From Trichostrongylus colubriformis (taxonomy: Eukaryota > Nematoda > Chromadorea > Rhabditida > Trichostrongylidae), in the NCBI GenBank assembly GCA_963978905.1, contig OZ022257.1, forward strand, positions 44,340,203 to 44,404,202: a DNA stretch of 64,000 nt, in the 5' to 3' direction. The position numbers were made by a program, and so were the translations under genes. Shown here in pieces: positions 12,412-24,165 of this stretch; position 1 is the stretch's first letter; each line of letters starts with the position of its first letter. Below the pieces are notes generated by a model. It worked only from the letters and a program-made list of their open reading frames with translations. It was not told the origin of the DNA and did not search any database.

Positions 12412-12874
12412 ACCACGCGATAATCCAATCAGTGGCTTACTTTCGTGGGGCCAGTAGGTCCTTGGATAATTGCTCAAACTGCATCTTTGTTGCGGCTGCA
12501 CGGTGCACCCTAACGGTGTTGTGCCTGCTTGAGCAAAACCGAGCCACGCCCACTCAGCTGAATCATACGCGGTGTTAGATGGAAGATTTTCCGATGTGGA
12601 AGCTGCCTTCCATACCGAAATGGCTGTTCCATTCAATTATTATCTCTTGAAGGAAATTTCATTTTTCACGTGAGCCCCACGTTAGGATTTGTTGGTCTAG
12701 GGCCGGATGTGAACCAGCCGGATGGGCGTGGCTCGGTTGTGTCCAAGCAGGCACAACACCATGAGGGTGCACCGTGCAGCCGCAACAAGGATGCAATTTA
12801 AGCAGTCATCCAAGGGCACACTCGCTCTACGAAAGTAAGCCACTAATTGGATTATCGCGTGGTGTGCCTTTAAA
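12412..12874. mobile_element. Palindromic MITE with TTAAAGGCATACC ends
   Basis: TTAAAGGCATACCACGCGAT (12412) and its inverse (ending 12874). Arms of about 80 bp include CCAATCAGTGGCTTACTTTC, and the sub-terminal GGTGCACCGTGCAGCCGCAA also recurs inverted. Its first bases resemble family R. Confidence 0.65.
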
Positions 12875-13854
12875 GCGCGGGTACATGATCGGCGTTGCTT
12901 TCGCTTTGGACATAACTATTGAATTTTGTTAGGTTCTTATTTCCCTTATTCAGTCACGTGTTTGATCACAGTATTTTTCAACCGTAGGCTCTTAACTTCC
13001 TTAATGAACTGCATTGACTGGAATCCACAGCAATAGCGGAATCTGAAGAAGGGGGAAAGGATAGTATAGAGCTCCTATTCAGGGGAGAGGCTCGTTTTTC
13101 TTGCAAATCTTCCTCGACGCCTCGCTTGCCTCGGAATAGTATGCCGGACGATGTTTCCTATTGTTACAGTTCTTAGATATCACAATTTTTCTAATGTTTC
13201 CCTTCTTGACCCAGTAAGTTCATAGGTCTCTAATAGTTCAATATGCTAATATCTATCTATACCTTAGTAAGCTAAAGTTCAATATGTATAACATCCAACA
13301 GCTAGGCACAGCAGTACGCCATTTGAATAAGTTAAAAATTTGTATTCAAGAACAAAATGAACCTAGTATGTTTGTGACATGCAGGAAGTGATTGTTTTGC
13401 ACTGTTTCTACTGAATGATACACGTAAGGATAACATACATATCAAGAAAGTGAATGAATGCATTCAAAACTTGTCATAAATCAATGGTGGACCAAAGAAT
13501 TGAGTTCTGTCAAATGAAATGTAAACAGGCTAGAAACGAACTTAGTTCAGTGCTGAACGTAGGACATGGTTATCTCTCCTCTTACGCAAATGCACGCGAT
13601 TCTTACCGAGTGCATCTCGCCCCCCAAACATCGCATGCCGCTCACCGCTACGCGAAATTCCGACATAAGGGTACAACCCTAGGTTTCCTGAAGGGGGGAG
13701 GTCAAGCTAGGTCGTTATTGGTGTCGAACATTTGGGTCTGATTCGCCACGCCATTTTCCCCAAAGAAGGGAGGAGACGCGTCACCCACCACTTCACCTTT
13801 AATTAGATCCAGCCTAGTCACTATTTCAGCGGAAAGTTCCTTTATCCACTAAAA
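12875..13854. other. Anonymous DNA
   Basis: The plus-strand frame at 13454-13741 has no recognised domain. No repeats with defined ends. Confidence 0.4.
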
Positions 13855-14347
13855 TTTCTACAATATATAAAATGCTTCGTCAATCTGCACATTCGTCCGT
13901 TCGTGCGTGCCCCCTCCCTCCATCCGTCTGTCAAAAAATTAGGGTATGATATGAAAAGTTGGGATGGGTAGGGTATGGGGCAAGAAGTATGGAGCACACA
14001 TGAGCCTACGATGAGCGGGGCGTGTACTGGAGTGTTCGGTTAGCAGAAACCCCAAATGCAATATGACCCAAAAGTGAGGGAAAGGTGGATTAAGGTCAGG
14101 AATGAGTTCTCAAGGTCATGAAAGAGGCCTAGGCATACCTCGACTTAGCGGTCCTTACAACAAAAACTTATAACTAGATCATACGTGGCCTTGAGTCCAG
14201 GAAAAAATCGGTAGGAACAACAGTGTCCAAGCCTTCCCATATGAGCGGAGCTGTTACAACCTGTGAGTTTCATGAAAAAAATCAATTCCGATTGACCTAC
14301 TGACGCCCGTGGTATTACGCGCACAGTAGCGTGCGCCAGCCGACTGG
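13855..14347 (+). mobile_element. Short Helitron-like element H9
   Basis: Starts TTTCTACAATATATAAAATG after an A, with the usual TCTG/TCCG-rich leader (13885-13935). It ends with GCGCACAGTAGCGTGCGC hairpin and GCCGACTGG at 14347. About 490 bp, no coding sequence. The 5' leader matches the isolated end at 21790. Confidence 0.5.
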
Positions 14348-14967
14348 GTATTATATATTATGATTATGGAACCTATCAGCTTGAAATCTGTTACGATGAA
14401 TGCATGGCCTTGGTTTCTCCGCGCTTTGACCTAATTTGGTATGAGGACCTAGTCTCAGTGAGTTTAATACGTATAAATGCTCTGAAAGATACGAAGAGTC
14501 GAACGAGTACAGCGCGATAATATTCACATTAAGAAACCCAGCGGAATTCCTTTCGGATCCTGGGCGTATTTGAGGATATCTTAATTAGTGTTTTCGAAGT
14601 AAATTCGTTGGAATGCCAACTTCATGTACATTAACCGTAGATTCTCACCATGTGACAAGCGGAACCTTCAACTTCTTCGTAGGAGTGGCAGACGTGAAGT
14701 TTCCACTGAAATGGTAGGTTATGAGATAAATTTAATGGTCCATCAACTGAAAGATCTCCTTGGAATACAGCTAGCAAATCCTATGAGCGTGGTCGCATCA
14801 TTGGTGTTGAGATTTCTCGTTCACTTACTGCTTCCTCTCTTATTTTCGACAATCGTATCGCTGTCATGCCCTGTCTGCTCTAGAGATTTCATCAAAGGAC
14901 TGGACGCTTTGTGGAACTTCAAGTCTCAACGTAATCTAGCGGTGTGATTGTGATGGAGTTTACTTTA
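14348..14967. other. Anonymous DNA with one open frame
   Basis: The frame at 14624-14947 starts MYINRRFSPCDKRNLQLLRR and later has a hydrophobic stretch (LVLRFLVHLLLPLLF). It has a GTAGG donor-like site inside and no family resemblance. Coding status undecided. Confidence 0.25.
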
Positions 14968-15229
14968 ACACGTTGGCGACATTGCGTCCCGATGTTGAGA
15001 CGCACGTTTTCTGCCGCGTGGGACAATTCGTCCCGATGCTGGGATGCAGCCCGATCGATTTTAATCAACATGCACAAGGTATCTAGGGTGAACATGGTCC
15101 GCTTACACCTTTCCAATAAGTTTTTTTATGCTTTGTATCGTCATCCAGTACAGGTTCCTTATCATCGCTGTCGACCAACAGGTCGTTAAAACTAGCATTC
15201 AGCTCTGTTAAGTTGTCGCAGGAATCCAT
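14968..15229 (-). pseudogene. Acidic 48-codon frame beside a TTAA-adjacent end; possible piggyBac-like fragment
   Basis: The minus-strand ATG at 15229 gives MDSCDNLTELNASFNDLLVD and then SDDKEPVLDDDTKHKKTYWK, with a TAG at 15083. The acidic start followed by a Lys-rich stretch recalls piggyBac transposase N-termini. At 14968 TTAACACGTTGGCGACATTG looks like a TTAA target plus terminal repeat, with partly repeated GGGACG motifs inside. No second terminal repeat or catalytic domain is present. Weak call; it could equally be a host exon. Confidence 0.22.
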
Positions 15230-15970
15230 AGTCAGCTAGGAGATTTGTGGCCATTCAATTCTTAGTCAAGATGTATACTCGCGAGACGTCGACTTTTTGC
15301 ACATGCCCATGCCCTCGTTAAGCACTTCCCATCATTGCCATGCAGTGATCTCTTACTCAAGTTCTCGAGGGATATTTAAAGTTTCGCAGCGCTCACTACT
15401 TTGTATTAGCACTCAAGGTACGTGCGAAATTCAGTGGGTTAGGAAAGAGGGTACCAAAAACCCCATGCTGGAACGCAATTCTCGGCATAGGTGAGCGCGC
15501 AATGTCTCCCGTGGCAGACACGCAAAGAAACGCGCGATCGCCACCGTGTTAAAGCGAGGGAGTGACGCAAGAGGAGCCTTTGCAGTGTTATCGTACTCGG
15601 GTCCACATAAGGCTTCAACCCTCACCCCCCCCCCTCCCACCGAGGCACGGCAGACTATGATGGTACGTTGTGAATCACACCCGCAACTATCAACATCACA
15701 TTACTGTACGGAGAACCATCCGGTTTAGACCCTCCGACGAGTTCTTTCTTCTATTTTATCTTCCTTTTAATCCTCCTTTTGCGTGCATCTGATTCTTGTT
15801 CCAATTGATTTTGATTTAGTTACTGAACAGAGGGTACTGTGAACGGCAGCAAAAATTGAAACTTTGCTTTGGTTAGCAAGGGTTCAATTTGTTGCAAAAA
15901 AATAATGTGTAGAAAAAGTACGGAGAACGGGGAAGGCCCTTTGTGCGGGGTGTGATATGTTTGTGTCTTA
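15230..15970. other. Anonymous DNA
   Basis: Includes a C-run (15623-15635). No supported feature. Confidence 0.4.
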
Positions 15971-16783
15971 CAAGGGTAGGTACTTTACTTCCCATGGAAC
16001 TTTGAAATGGGACCCGGGGGGATCGATAGAGCTTCCAACGCTGATTATAACTGTGAAAACCAAAATTGCCAAATGGCATGCTGAAGCGAACGAGGGGTCA
16101 AAGTTTCAGGATCAACTTCGTAAAATTGGGGGTGGCCAGGGGGTAAAGTGATAGCTTTTGAAATTTCCTCGACAAAAATTCCTGCAACCTGTACAAGATA
16201 ACCTACACATACCTGTCATACTTGCCCATCACACCAAACGCACGTAACAAGCGCCAAATAAGAGCATTTGCTGGGCAAGCGTCAACGACTTCTCCTTTGT
16301 TAAATGGGTTGCCAGCCCATCAATTTTTCCGCTTTGTAATTCTCGAATCGGCAGACAACTTGTCTCATGAGGTAGTTTGATCCCCGGAACAAGAAAATCG
16401 CACTGGTTTCGCGTGAAAACGTAAGGCTCGCCCGCTATGGGCTCCCAAACATACCATGAAATGGTATTACTCTTTGTTTCAGAAAAACCTTCATAACATC
16501 ATTCAGGTAATTGTTTGACAGATTCTAAATACAGATTTGAGATCAGCATTTAAAAGCGCGTACAGTGGTATGTGTCTCATTGCAAATGGCCATTTCGACA
16601 AACCGTCTGATGGCAAAGTGCCTCGCCAATGAGGTGTCTTAGGCAGACTTTGACCCCTCGTGACTCCCTTCAGGATGCCATTTGGCAGTTTTGATTTACA
16701 CAGTTATAATCAGCGTTCGATGCCCTATCGATCCCCCCAGGTCTCATTTCAAAGTTCCATGGGAAGTAAAATACCTTCCCTTG
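15971..16783. mobile_element. CAAGGG-ended DNA transposon J3, TSD TTA
   Basis: Inverted ends CAAGGGTAGGTACTTTACTT (15971) and, on the minus strand, CAAGGGAAGGTATTTTACTT (16783), with TTA on both sides. Arms of about 90 bp continue through CATGGAACTTTGAAATGGGA. The interior shares GGGGGTGGCCAGG with J1 and J2. 813 bp, no transposase. Confidence 0.65.
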
Positions 16784-17103
16784 TTAGAAGCCATCTCTGG
16801 TATGCGCTTTATGGTTTGGGGGATGAAATGCTCAGAATCTCCTGTAAGCCAAATGCATAAGGTAGCAAATACCTCTCCGCATAATCGATCGTATTGTTGT
16901 TTTGTGAATAACTGTCATTCAGCTGAATACTGCCGTTAGAGTCTATTGTTGGCGAATTACTCACCTGTAAAATTGATCAAGTCTAGATAGAAAATCTGAA
17001 AATAACTCTCCCACTCAAAGTAATGATAATGACATAAAATCCACTGACCAGTGTTGAGTATCTCGCCGCAGTAGTTCTGATTATGACAGACATTGTTATG
17101 TGA

Positions 17104-17363
17104 CTAGAGTTTTCTTGAGGAATCGTTGTCATGTTGCCATCGGTCTATAAACATTTTCCGTAACAGTAGTTCCGTTTCTTCAGTACCGCTTCCGGATTTA
17201 CGACAAAATTGTTCGTGCAATCCGCTGCTTTCCTCAGAAGGAAATTGTAATTGAGGGTATGACCAGTGAGTGATCGTCCACATGGCAAACCCGATGATAT
17301 AAAAAAGGCCATCTCCACGTGAAATAAAAAACACGAGCCCGGTTTCGTACTCGTGTTTCTGCG
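17104..17363 (-). CDS. Possible last exon of an unidentified membrane protein gene
   Basis: The minus-strand open frame ends at TAG 17104. It reads AQKHEYETGLVFFISRGDG, then a hydrophobic stretch FYIIGFAMWTITHW, then SYPQLQFPSEESSGLHEQFC and a charged end to DNDSSRKL. Composition is protein-like and one membrane segment is plausible. The acceptor is uncertain (TTTTCATCGAG or GATAAG near 17364). No poly(A) signal was seen close to the stop. Another frame over the same region is open further upstream (to 17513), so the choice is not secure. Confidence 0.28.
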
Positions 17364-17829
17364 CTTATCTCGATGAAAAATCAATGATACACAACGCAAC
17401 TGTGGCGATAGAAAAACCCTGTTTCCGTCACAATGTGTGTACCGCTGATGGTAAGGACCACCATCCGCTTTGAGCCCTCTACGCACTTCATGATAGCTAT
17501 CTAAGACGTTCATAACTTATTAAAAAGATCTCAATTGTTTCCATTTGCGCAATTATCCGCTCTTTGACTGGTCTAGTCGAGAGGACAGTGCTCCTTCGAC
17601 AACCCAGCATACCTGCATGCCATCCCGGTGTGCCGGAGCCTTGTGCGACGTCAGCACGCCGCACAGTGACGGCAGAGTACCAAATAGAAGTTTATATTAG
17701 CAGGAGGTGCTATCGCTAGGATAACATTGCTTACAATGATACTCTGGGATGCATCAGTTTCTCTATATGTACCCGAAGTGGTTGCTTTGCTCTATTACTC
17801 CACAATAACTCATTTGCGAACGCACGGGC

Positions 17830-17885
17830 ATACCGACCAATCCACCGACAAACAGACACACAAATTTTGTGGTTTATATATTAGA
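17830..17885 (-). mobile_element. Helitron-like 5' terminus on the minus strand, isolated
   Basis: On the minus strand TCTAATATATAAACCAC follows an A and runs into TTTGTGTGTCTGTTTGTCGG. No matching 3' end seen. Confidence 0.3.
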
Positions 17886-18689
17886 TGGATTATATAATAG
17901 ATATCGGAGTGGAGCTTTCGTCGTGCCATGCTGCCCATGGGGATTGTTTGCAGTACTCAAACATGGGTGTGGAGCCGATGCTGCGAAGTTTTGACGAGGC
18001 TCCCAGAATAGAGTCGTGTATTTCTCCCAGAATCGCGGTACAATGTCCTCTTTGGTCCCAGCTGTTCCATCCACATAGCTCGATTCAAAACGGTTTTATC
18101 CGAATGGGTTATTTCAGGAGTTGTTAATGATCCACATTACTCCCATTTTTGCATCCTAGATCTCATGAAGTCTACCAGCGTCTGTCACGAAATTCAAAAC
18201 TATCTGAAGAGCAACTTATGAAGGTCAGTTAAGTGTGGAATAGGTAGTGCCTGGGTGAAGAAGTAAGAGGCGCATGTGAACAGTGCTATGCCCTCCCACA
18301 ATGGGCGAGGCGTGCGCTGAAGATTTGATACTCAGCTGAAAGCTTCTAATTCAGATCCAAAATGGACAACATGGGGAGAAGTTGGGATAAAGTCGATGGC
18401 ACGATTCTATGTAGCCTGAGTGCGGTGAGCATGGCGAATTTTGAATAGGCGGGGCTTGGAAGTTCTAGCACAGCTTGGAACCTCTCTTCAAGGAGGGACA
18501 AGAAGACGGACATAAAGGCTACCAAGAGAAAGCAAATGAACGGTGATACTCGTTTCGCCCACCAGGGGCGAAACGTGCTCTGAAACACTTAGTGTTTGAG
18601 TAAAAATTTCTGATTCAATTCCAAAATGGCTCAGAGGCGGGGGGAAGTTGAGAGGTCAGCAAAATGGTGGAAGTGATGAAAAAGATTCC
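17886..18689. other. Anonymous DNA
   Basis: No splice-bounded exon or element end recognised. Confidence 0.4.
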
Positions 18690-18870
18690 CCGAACCGCGG
18701 CGGACGATGGGACGGGGCTTTCACAGGTCCGCCCACCCGGCGGAGAGTTTGAGGAGCTGTATCTCAGAAAATTTCACTTTTCGCGTGAAACTTTGCACGC
18801 TTCGCTTATTGAGCAAATATAGCATGACAAAGGTAATCATTTTTTACGTGGAAGATTTCTTTAGGTTGAA
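18690..18870 (+). mobile_element. Half copy of palindromic MITE P
   Basis: GCGGCGGACGATGGGACGGG, then TCGCGTGAAACTTTGCACGC and the outer end ACGTGGAAGATTTCTTTA. It corresponds to one arm only. Confidence 0.5.
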
Positions 18871-19466
18871 CAAGTAATTGGAAAACCCAAGGACGGTGTT
18901 AGGGATAATGTGGGTAATGAGAGCTCTCAATGAGTCCCCTGGTTGTAAGTTAGGATATGAGAGGATTGTATTTGGCAGGGCTCACGAGGCAGGGAGCACC
19001 TCTGAGCCTAGAAGTAGACGCTTTTTTCAACTTTTCAGCGGCTGCTAACCGTCCGTTTCAAGGTGACTCGCCCGTTCTTTATCGTGTGCCCCCCCCCCCC
19101 CGTAATCAACGATGGGAAGAAAATATTATTCGACCGCTCTGCACCGTTTTTCTTCACTCCTATACTACTAAGCACTTCGACTTCCTTTTCATATATGGCC
19201 TCAACAGCCTTTGAAAGGAACCTGTCTTCAGTGGGCGGATTATAAGTAGGTTCGGTATTTCTCAGTGTCAGCAAAAGCCGGTGATGATCGGAAGTTTACC
19301 TACAATTATTTTGCACACTCACACACCGGAGCCTCCCTACAGGCGCGCTAAGGGAGCGCAAATGCGGGCTTGGCGCGTAAACGACAAGCCGAGAGGCGTC
19401 ACCCTTACAAAGTCAGCGAAGCCGGTCTCGGGCTCAACGGCCAGGCCAATCGCTCTGGCTTACATA

Positions 19467-19971
19467 CAGTAGCGCTCAAAAGTCTTTGGCGAAATGGTCT
19501 CCCCCTTGGGTTTTTCACTTGTAACTTTTTTGAACTGCACCGATTTAAGAGAAATTTTAGTATGTTGTACTTGGAGACACTGCATACTTAATATACTATT
19601 TTGGCGCGCAACGGTGTAGGTTACGTGGTTATATGAAATTTTTTGTTTTTGGAGTGCCATCCCTATGCCGTCCCGCTGTGCCGCTGTCATCAAAAGTCGT
19701 GGTCTTTTTACAAAATATTAATGTTCTTTGAGGCTTGCTCTTTTTGTTTTTGTATAGAAAGCCGTTTTTCTTGAACAAGCCTTCTACTTTTTTTGGGTGG
19801 TCTTGTAGTAAATTCTTGTAAAAAATCATGAAAAGTGGCAAGCGGCGCTCAAGTAGAAGGAAATGTTGACAATAGGTTCAGGCACCACATACTAAAATTT
19901 TGTCAAATTTGGTCAAGTAGAAAAAAAGTTATCACAAAAAAGTTTTGGCCGAAGACTTTTGAGCGCTACTG
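19467..19971. mobile_element. Tc1-type MITE copy B
   Basis: CAGTAGCGCTCAAAAGTC (19467) and its inverse ending GAGCGCTACTG (19971), flanked by TA. 505 bp. It is in the opposite orientation to copy A and homologous along its length. Confidence 0.75.
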
Positions 19972-20473
19972 TATATCTCGCTTACAAAATGGAACAAGAA
20001 ATCTCCGACAGTAGACATAATAGACATGATCACATTCATCACGGGCGCGGCTTTCGTTACTCTTATTTTCAGCCACTTTGGGCCACTTTCACGAAAGCAG
20101 GGCCAACAATTTGCTCTACAAATTCGAACCGATAGTGTTCGTTTCAGTGAAGGCAGTGAAAGTTCATCAACGAAACCAGACATGCATGCTTCGAACCACT
20201 GTTGTAGATATAAGATCAAATTCGAAGGTTATCTACGTCGGGCATGCGCTCTCCCTTCCTCTTTTCGTCAGCGTCTAGTAGCGGTCTTAAAGAATTGCAA
20301 GGTCACATTATGAAATGCTGTCCACCATCTGCGCTTTGTACAGGATTCATGTCTTCTTGATGCACTCTTTCTAGTTCATACAGTCGGTCAATGGCATTGC
20401 CGCACCCAATACATTTATAGAATTCTTCCCAGTTGGATGGCAATACCCACTTGAGCGGAAAATTACTTCATAC

Positions 20474-21425
20474 CTCGTTGCGAGTCTGATTTAGCATGGT
20501 CTCATGGTCAGACACTGTGCTGTTGTAAGCATATGTGCTCCTACGGGTTGCCACAATTGTTTCCTGCAAAGCAATGACTAAAAGAATGCTACAATTTTGA
20601 AAACTGTGGTAAAACTCGACTCGAGCAGCGGGGTCATGACTCTGCCACTTTACGTTATAAAATAACGGTTTGGGCAACATTTTGCATGATAAAGTAAAAG
20701 TTTGAAAGGATAATCAACGCATCAACGCCTTCCCAGGCTTGGTTGGCCTGGGAAGGCGTTGATGCGGAATTTGATCCCCGCACCATGAGAGTGGTGTATG
20801 CTCCACCTGTCACTACACCACCTCCGCCCATTTTGAATTATACTTCCTATTATCTATTTCTTATCCTTCTTCCTAATCGTGTCTCGGAGCTATTTTGAAT
20901 TAGCGTCTCCCCATGATCTGACGCTGTGTTGTTACTAGCACCTGCACAAGTATAGGTTGCCGCTATCGTTTCTTACAAAACCGCTAACAGTAAAGAATGT
21001 TGCAAATTTTGAAGACATTCGGTAAAACTTAATGATGAGTGAATTAGGCGCACGACAATGTGAAATATCGGTTATTTTTCCCAATCGTACCTTAGAGCTT
21101 GTTTGATTCAACGTGTCTTCATGGTCAGACACTGTGCTGTTGCTAGCTTCTGTGCTCGGACGAGTTGCCGCTATCGTTCCCTACAGAACCGGCATCAAGA
21201 AGGATGTTACAGTTTTGAAAACTGCCTCAAAAAGAATGTTACAGTTATGAAAACTGAAGCTAAAACTTAATGATGAGTGAAGGAATTGCATGACAGTGTG
21301 AAACATCTGAGTGATACCATCTTGCATGATGCTTCCTCTAATTTATATTTTATCTTATTTTTCCTAATCGTACCTTGGAGCTACCTGATTCAACGTGTCT
21401 TCATTGTCAAACACTGTGCCGCCAA
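20474..21425 (-). CDS. Array of four homologous 90-nt exons, unidentified extracellular-type protein
   Basis: Three full copies and one partial copy of a 90-nt, phase 0-0 exon on the minus strand: 21091-21180 (GTIAATRPSTEASNSTVSDH...), 20883-20972 (ETIAATYTCAGASNNTASDH...) and 20474-20563 (ETIVATRRSTYAYNSTVSDH...). The oldest-looking piece, 21374-21425, has lost its first half. The first has TGTAG acceptor and GTACG donor; the last has TTTGCAG and GTATGAAG. The middle copy has a changed acceptor (TAAG) and donor (ACACG), so it would probably be skipped. Each 30-residue unit carries NST/NQT-type glycosylation sequons and SDHE. Introns are also similar between copies, so whole exon-intron units were duplicated. 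The rest of the gene is not identified. Confidence 0.45.
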
Positions 21426-21789
21426 CATTGAAGAGTGTGGCAAATTTTGAAGACATCCAGTAAAACTCAATGATGAGTGAGGGAGCTGCATTACATTGCG
21501 AAATATCGGAGTGGCCACTATTTTGCATGATGCCTCTTGTATTCTTAAGCCCTTTGCTTACGTTTATTGATAATCTTCCGGCATTAGAACCTTCGAATCT
21601 TGGTTCACCACACTCATGTAATTTATTAGACTGGGTCGTATAATGCTTCTTCTACTCTACGAATCGTGCCAATGGCTTTTTGCTACTTCAATTGTTTACC
21701 ATTTCTGTAGCGTGAAAATAGAGTGATAAGGGGGCGAAATTTCGCCTTACCGACATCTCCCCTTCTTTGTCAACCATCGAAGTCCAAAA

Positions 21790-21870
21790 TCCCTACTAAA
21801 TATAAATTGCTTCGTCTATCTGTCGATTCTTCCGTCCGTCTGTCATGAAATTAGGCATTACATGAAAATC
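21790..21870 (+). mobile_element. Helitron-like 5' terminus, 3' end not located
   Basis: TCCCTACTAAATATAAATTG after an A, then CTTCGTCTATCTGTCG and TCCGTCCGTCTGTC. It resembles the start of H9. No matching CTGG hairpin end was found before the next elements. DNA from here to 22179 is otherwise anonymous. Confidence 0.35.
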
Positions 21871-22179
21871 AGCCTATGGAAGTATGTACTATTTGTTACT
21901 ATATTCTTTCACATGTTGTTATCTATGATGCTTAAAAATGGGATACTGGACAAAAATCTGCATGTTCTGCTTCTGCCTTTTCCAGCTGAAAATGGAGGCT
22001 TCACCAAAAAGTTTCGTTTAGTGGGAACTGGCATGGAGAAGGTCATGTGCCGCATGTATAGAAATTTGCTCACAAAATTTTCGATTTATATGCCTTGAAG
22101 CAATGAAAACAAAATGCAACTGAGTAATCAAAAACAAACATCACCGTTTGTAGAGTGAATAAGAAAGCGCTATCGAATA

Positions 22180-22352
22180 CATATACCCTCCATTTTGGAG
22201 CGCCTGATGGGGCGTGGCCTACGGACTTGGGTGAGAGTGTATCAAATTCTCACTTTGCCGCACACTCCCACTTTTGCCATGCGCTCTTATTCTCGTCACT
22301 CACCCAATTCCGTAGGCCACTCTCTATCAGGCGTGCCAAATGGAGTGTATGC
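22180..22352. mobile_element. Short palindromic MITE
   Basis: ATATACCCTCCATTTTGGAG with GCGCCTGATGG, and the inverse CTATCAGGCGTGCCAAATGG to 22352. The arms also share GGCCTACGGA. Non-coding. Confidence 0.5.
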
Positions 22353-22499
22353 ACATGTTTCTTGATCTAGATAATAGGCGAAGAGGAGGAGATGCCAAAA
22401 GTGCGATCTTCGCCATTGTACTATAACGGCACTATGGACAAGGACTATGAAAATAGAGGATTGAAAATAATGAATGCGGACATTAATCTCATCCTGAGG

Positions 22500-22730
22500 G
22501 GTGTATATCGTTAGGACAGAAACGTCGCGTAGCCGTGTTCGGCACGCGACGGGATGGTGCGAGCTGTGCGCGCCGACTTAGTTGAGTCCTGAAGCGATTA
22601 TGCCTAGAATGAAGCGTAGAGCACCGCCATCGCTTCAAGACCCATCCGATACGGCGCGCATAGCTCGCACCATCTCGTCGCGCGCCAAATACGGCCACAC
22701 GACTTTTCTGTCCTAACGATATACATCCTA
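22500..22730. mobile_element. Palindromic MITE with possible 8-bp duplication (hAT-like)
   Basis: GGTGTATATCGTTAGGACAG and its inverse are terminal; the arms continue with GACGAGATGGTGCGAGC-type sequence. ATCCTGAG occurs just outside both ends (22492-22499 and 22731-22738), an 8-bp duplication as made by hAT transposases. Confidence 0.5.
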
Positions 22731-22978
22731 ATCCTGAGCAAGGGAAGGAGTACTGCTGATCATGCTGACAGATCTAGTGAATGCATCAAAGTCAAAATCT
22801 CATCAACGAATACAAGAAGTACGAAAAGCGAAAAACGCTCTTTCAAGTTGTTTTCCAGGTTTCGGAAATGGCTATCTAGCGCTATCTCACAGAGGCGAAA
22901 TGTCATGCCTGAAGGAGCCATTCACAATGAGTAGTCACCATCATTAATGGCACATTCTGCGATTACCTCTTGATGGAC

Positions 22979-23466
22979 TAAAGGCACGTTCCAGAATTAT
23001 TGGAATATCACACCTCCTGCCGTGGATGGATAGTTCGACCCAAGCCACGTAGGCTGCCCCTTTACCGAGGCGTGGATGTCAGTTCCTAGAGCGTGCAGAG
23101 CCAAAGAATCTGGCGCAACGGCTCGGCCCGGCTCACCCCAGGGGGTGTTTGCAAGTGTTCCGGTGCTTAGTGTGGGTTCAGGTCACTCAATAGTGGGTTT
23201 ACTTCACGAGGCGATTGGTTTACTGCCAATATCAAGATCTTGGCTAGTAGCTGGTTTACCTATGTCAAAGATAAGAGTCGAAGAGTAAAGGCAGACCCCC
23301 GGCTAGGTTGGGCGGGGCCGAGCTGTTGCGCTAGATTCTTTGGCTCTGCACGCTCCAGGAACTGACACCCACGCCTCGGTAAAGGTACAGCTCACGTGGC
23401 TCGGGTCGAACTATCCATCTACCGCAGGAGATGTGATATCCTGATAATCCTGGAATGTGCCTTTAA
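22979..23466. mobile_element. Palindromic MITE R, copy 2
   Basis: Starts TAAAGGCACGTTCCAG and ends with the inverse at GGAATGTGCCTTTA (23466). The long arms and interior match copy 1. A further interior fragment (CTCGTGAGGTAAACCCACT, minus-type orientation) lies near 31110-31180. Confidence 0.65.
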
Positions 23467-23957
23467 CCCACAGCGTAGAGCGTGCAATACATGGTGTTGC
23501 ACAGTTTCAAACCTCAGTTCTTTGTTTTTAGGAAGTATCGCAGTCACATGCTACCACCATATGTTCTCGAATATGGAGAATGACGTATCTTTCTGAAATC
23601 TTTCTCCTCTAAAAGAAGATAGGATTTCGACAGCAAGCGTTCGAGCAGCATGTGCAGAGCAATGACAAAACCAATTCATTGCTCGTGACGTTATACACGT
23701 GTATGCACTTTTATAATGTTTTTCACAGTCTAAACAATAGCAGTCTTCACTCAAGAAAATACTTGGTGTTGCATGCATGTACAGTGAGTTATATGTATCA
23801 GTAGTGTTGGCGTTGAAATATTAGGTTGTTCCAAAAGTCTTGTAGTATTTTTTTTCGATCATCACTTTTTATTTTTTTTTCGCCCAACAAATAACAAATA
23901 GGCAACAACGTATTGACGATTGTTATCGGCAACCCTCTGCCACTTTATAGGAAAACC

Positions 23958-24165
23958 AGTCGGGTTGGCCGGCTGACGCCGGCCAACCGTCCTGAACTCG
24001 GATTGGCCGGCTTAGCCGGCCAATCCTCGTGGGGGCGGCTTCGCCGCCCCGGCAGGGTGGCTTTGGGGCTTTCTGCTTTGTAGCGAGGAGCGACTCTCGG
24101 CTCGCCGCTAGCGCGGCGAGCCGACTTTCGCATGCGCGCTTCGCGCGCATTGCAGTAGGAATAAG
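23958..24165. repeat. Run of five GC-rich hairpins at the 3' end of H8
   Basis: Consecutive inverted repeats: GGTTGGCCGG...CCGGCCAACC, GGATTGGCCGGC...GCCGGCCAATCC, GGGGCGGC...GCCGCCCC, GGCTCGCCGC...GCGGCGAGCC and ATGCGCGC...GCGCGCAT, each with a loop of 3-6 nt or less. A hairpin just before the terminus is usual for Helitrons; five in a row is not. Confidence 0.75.
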
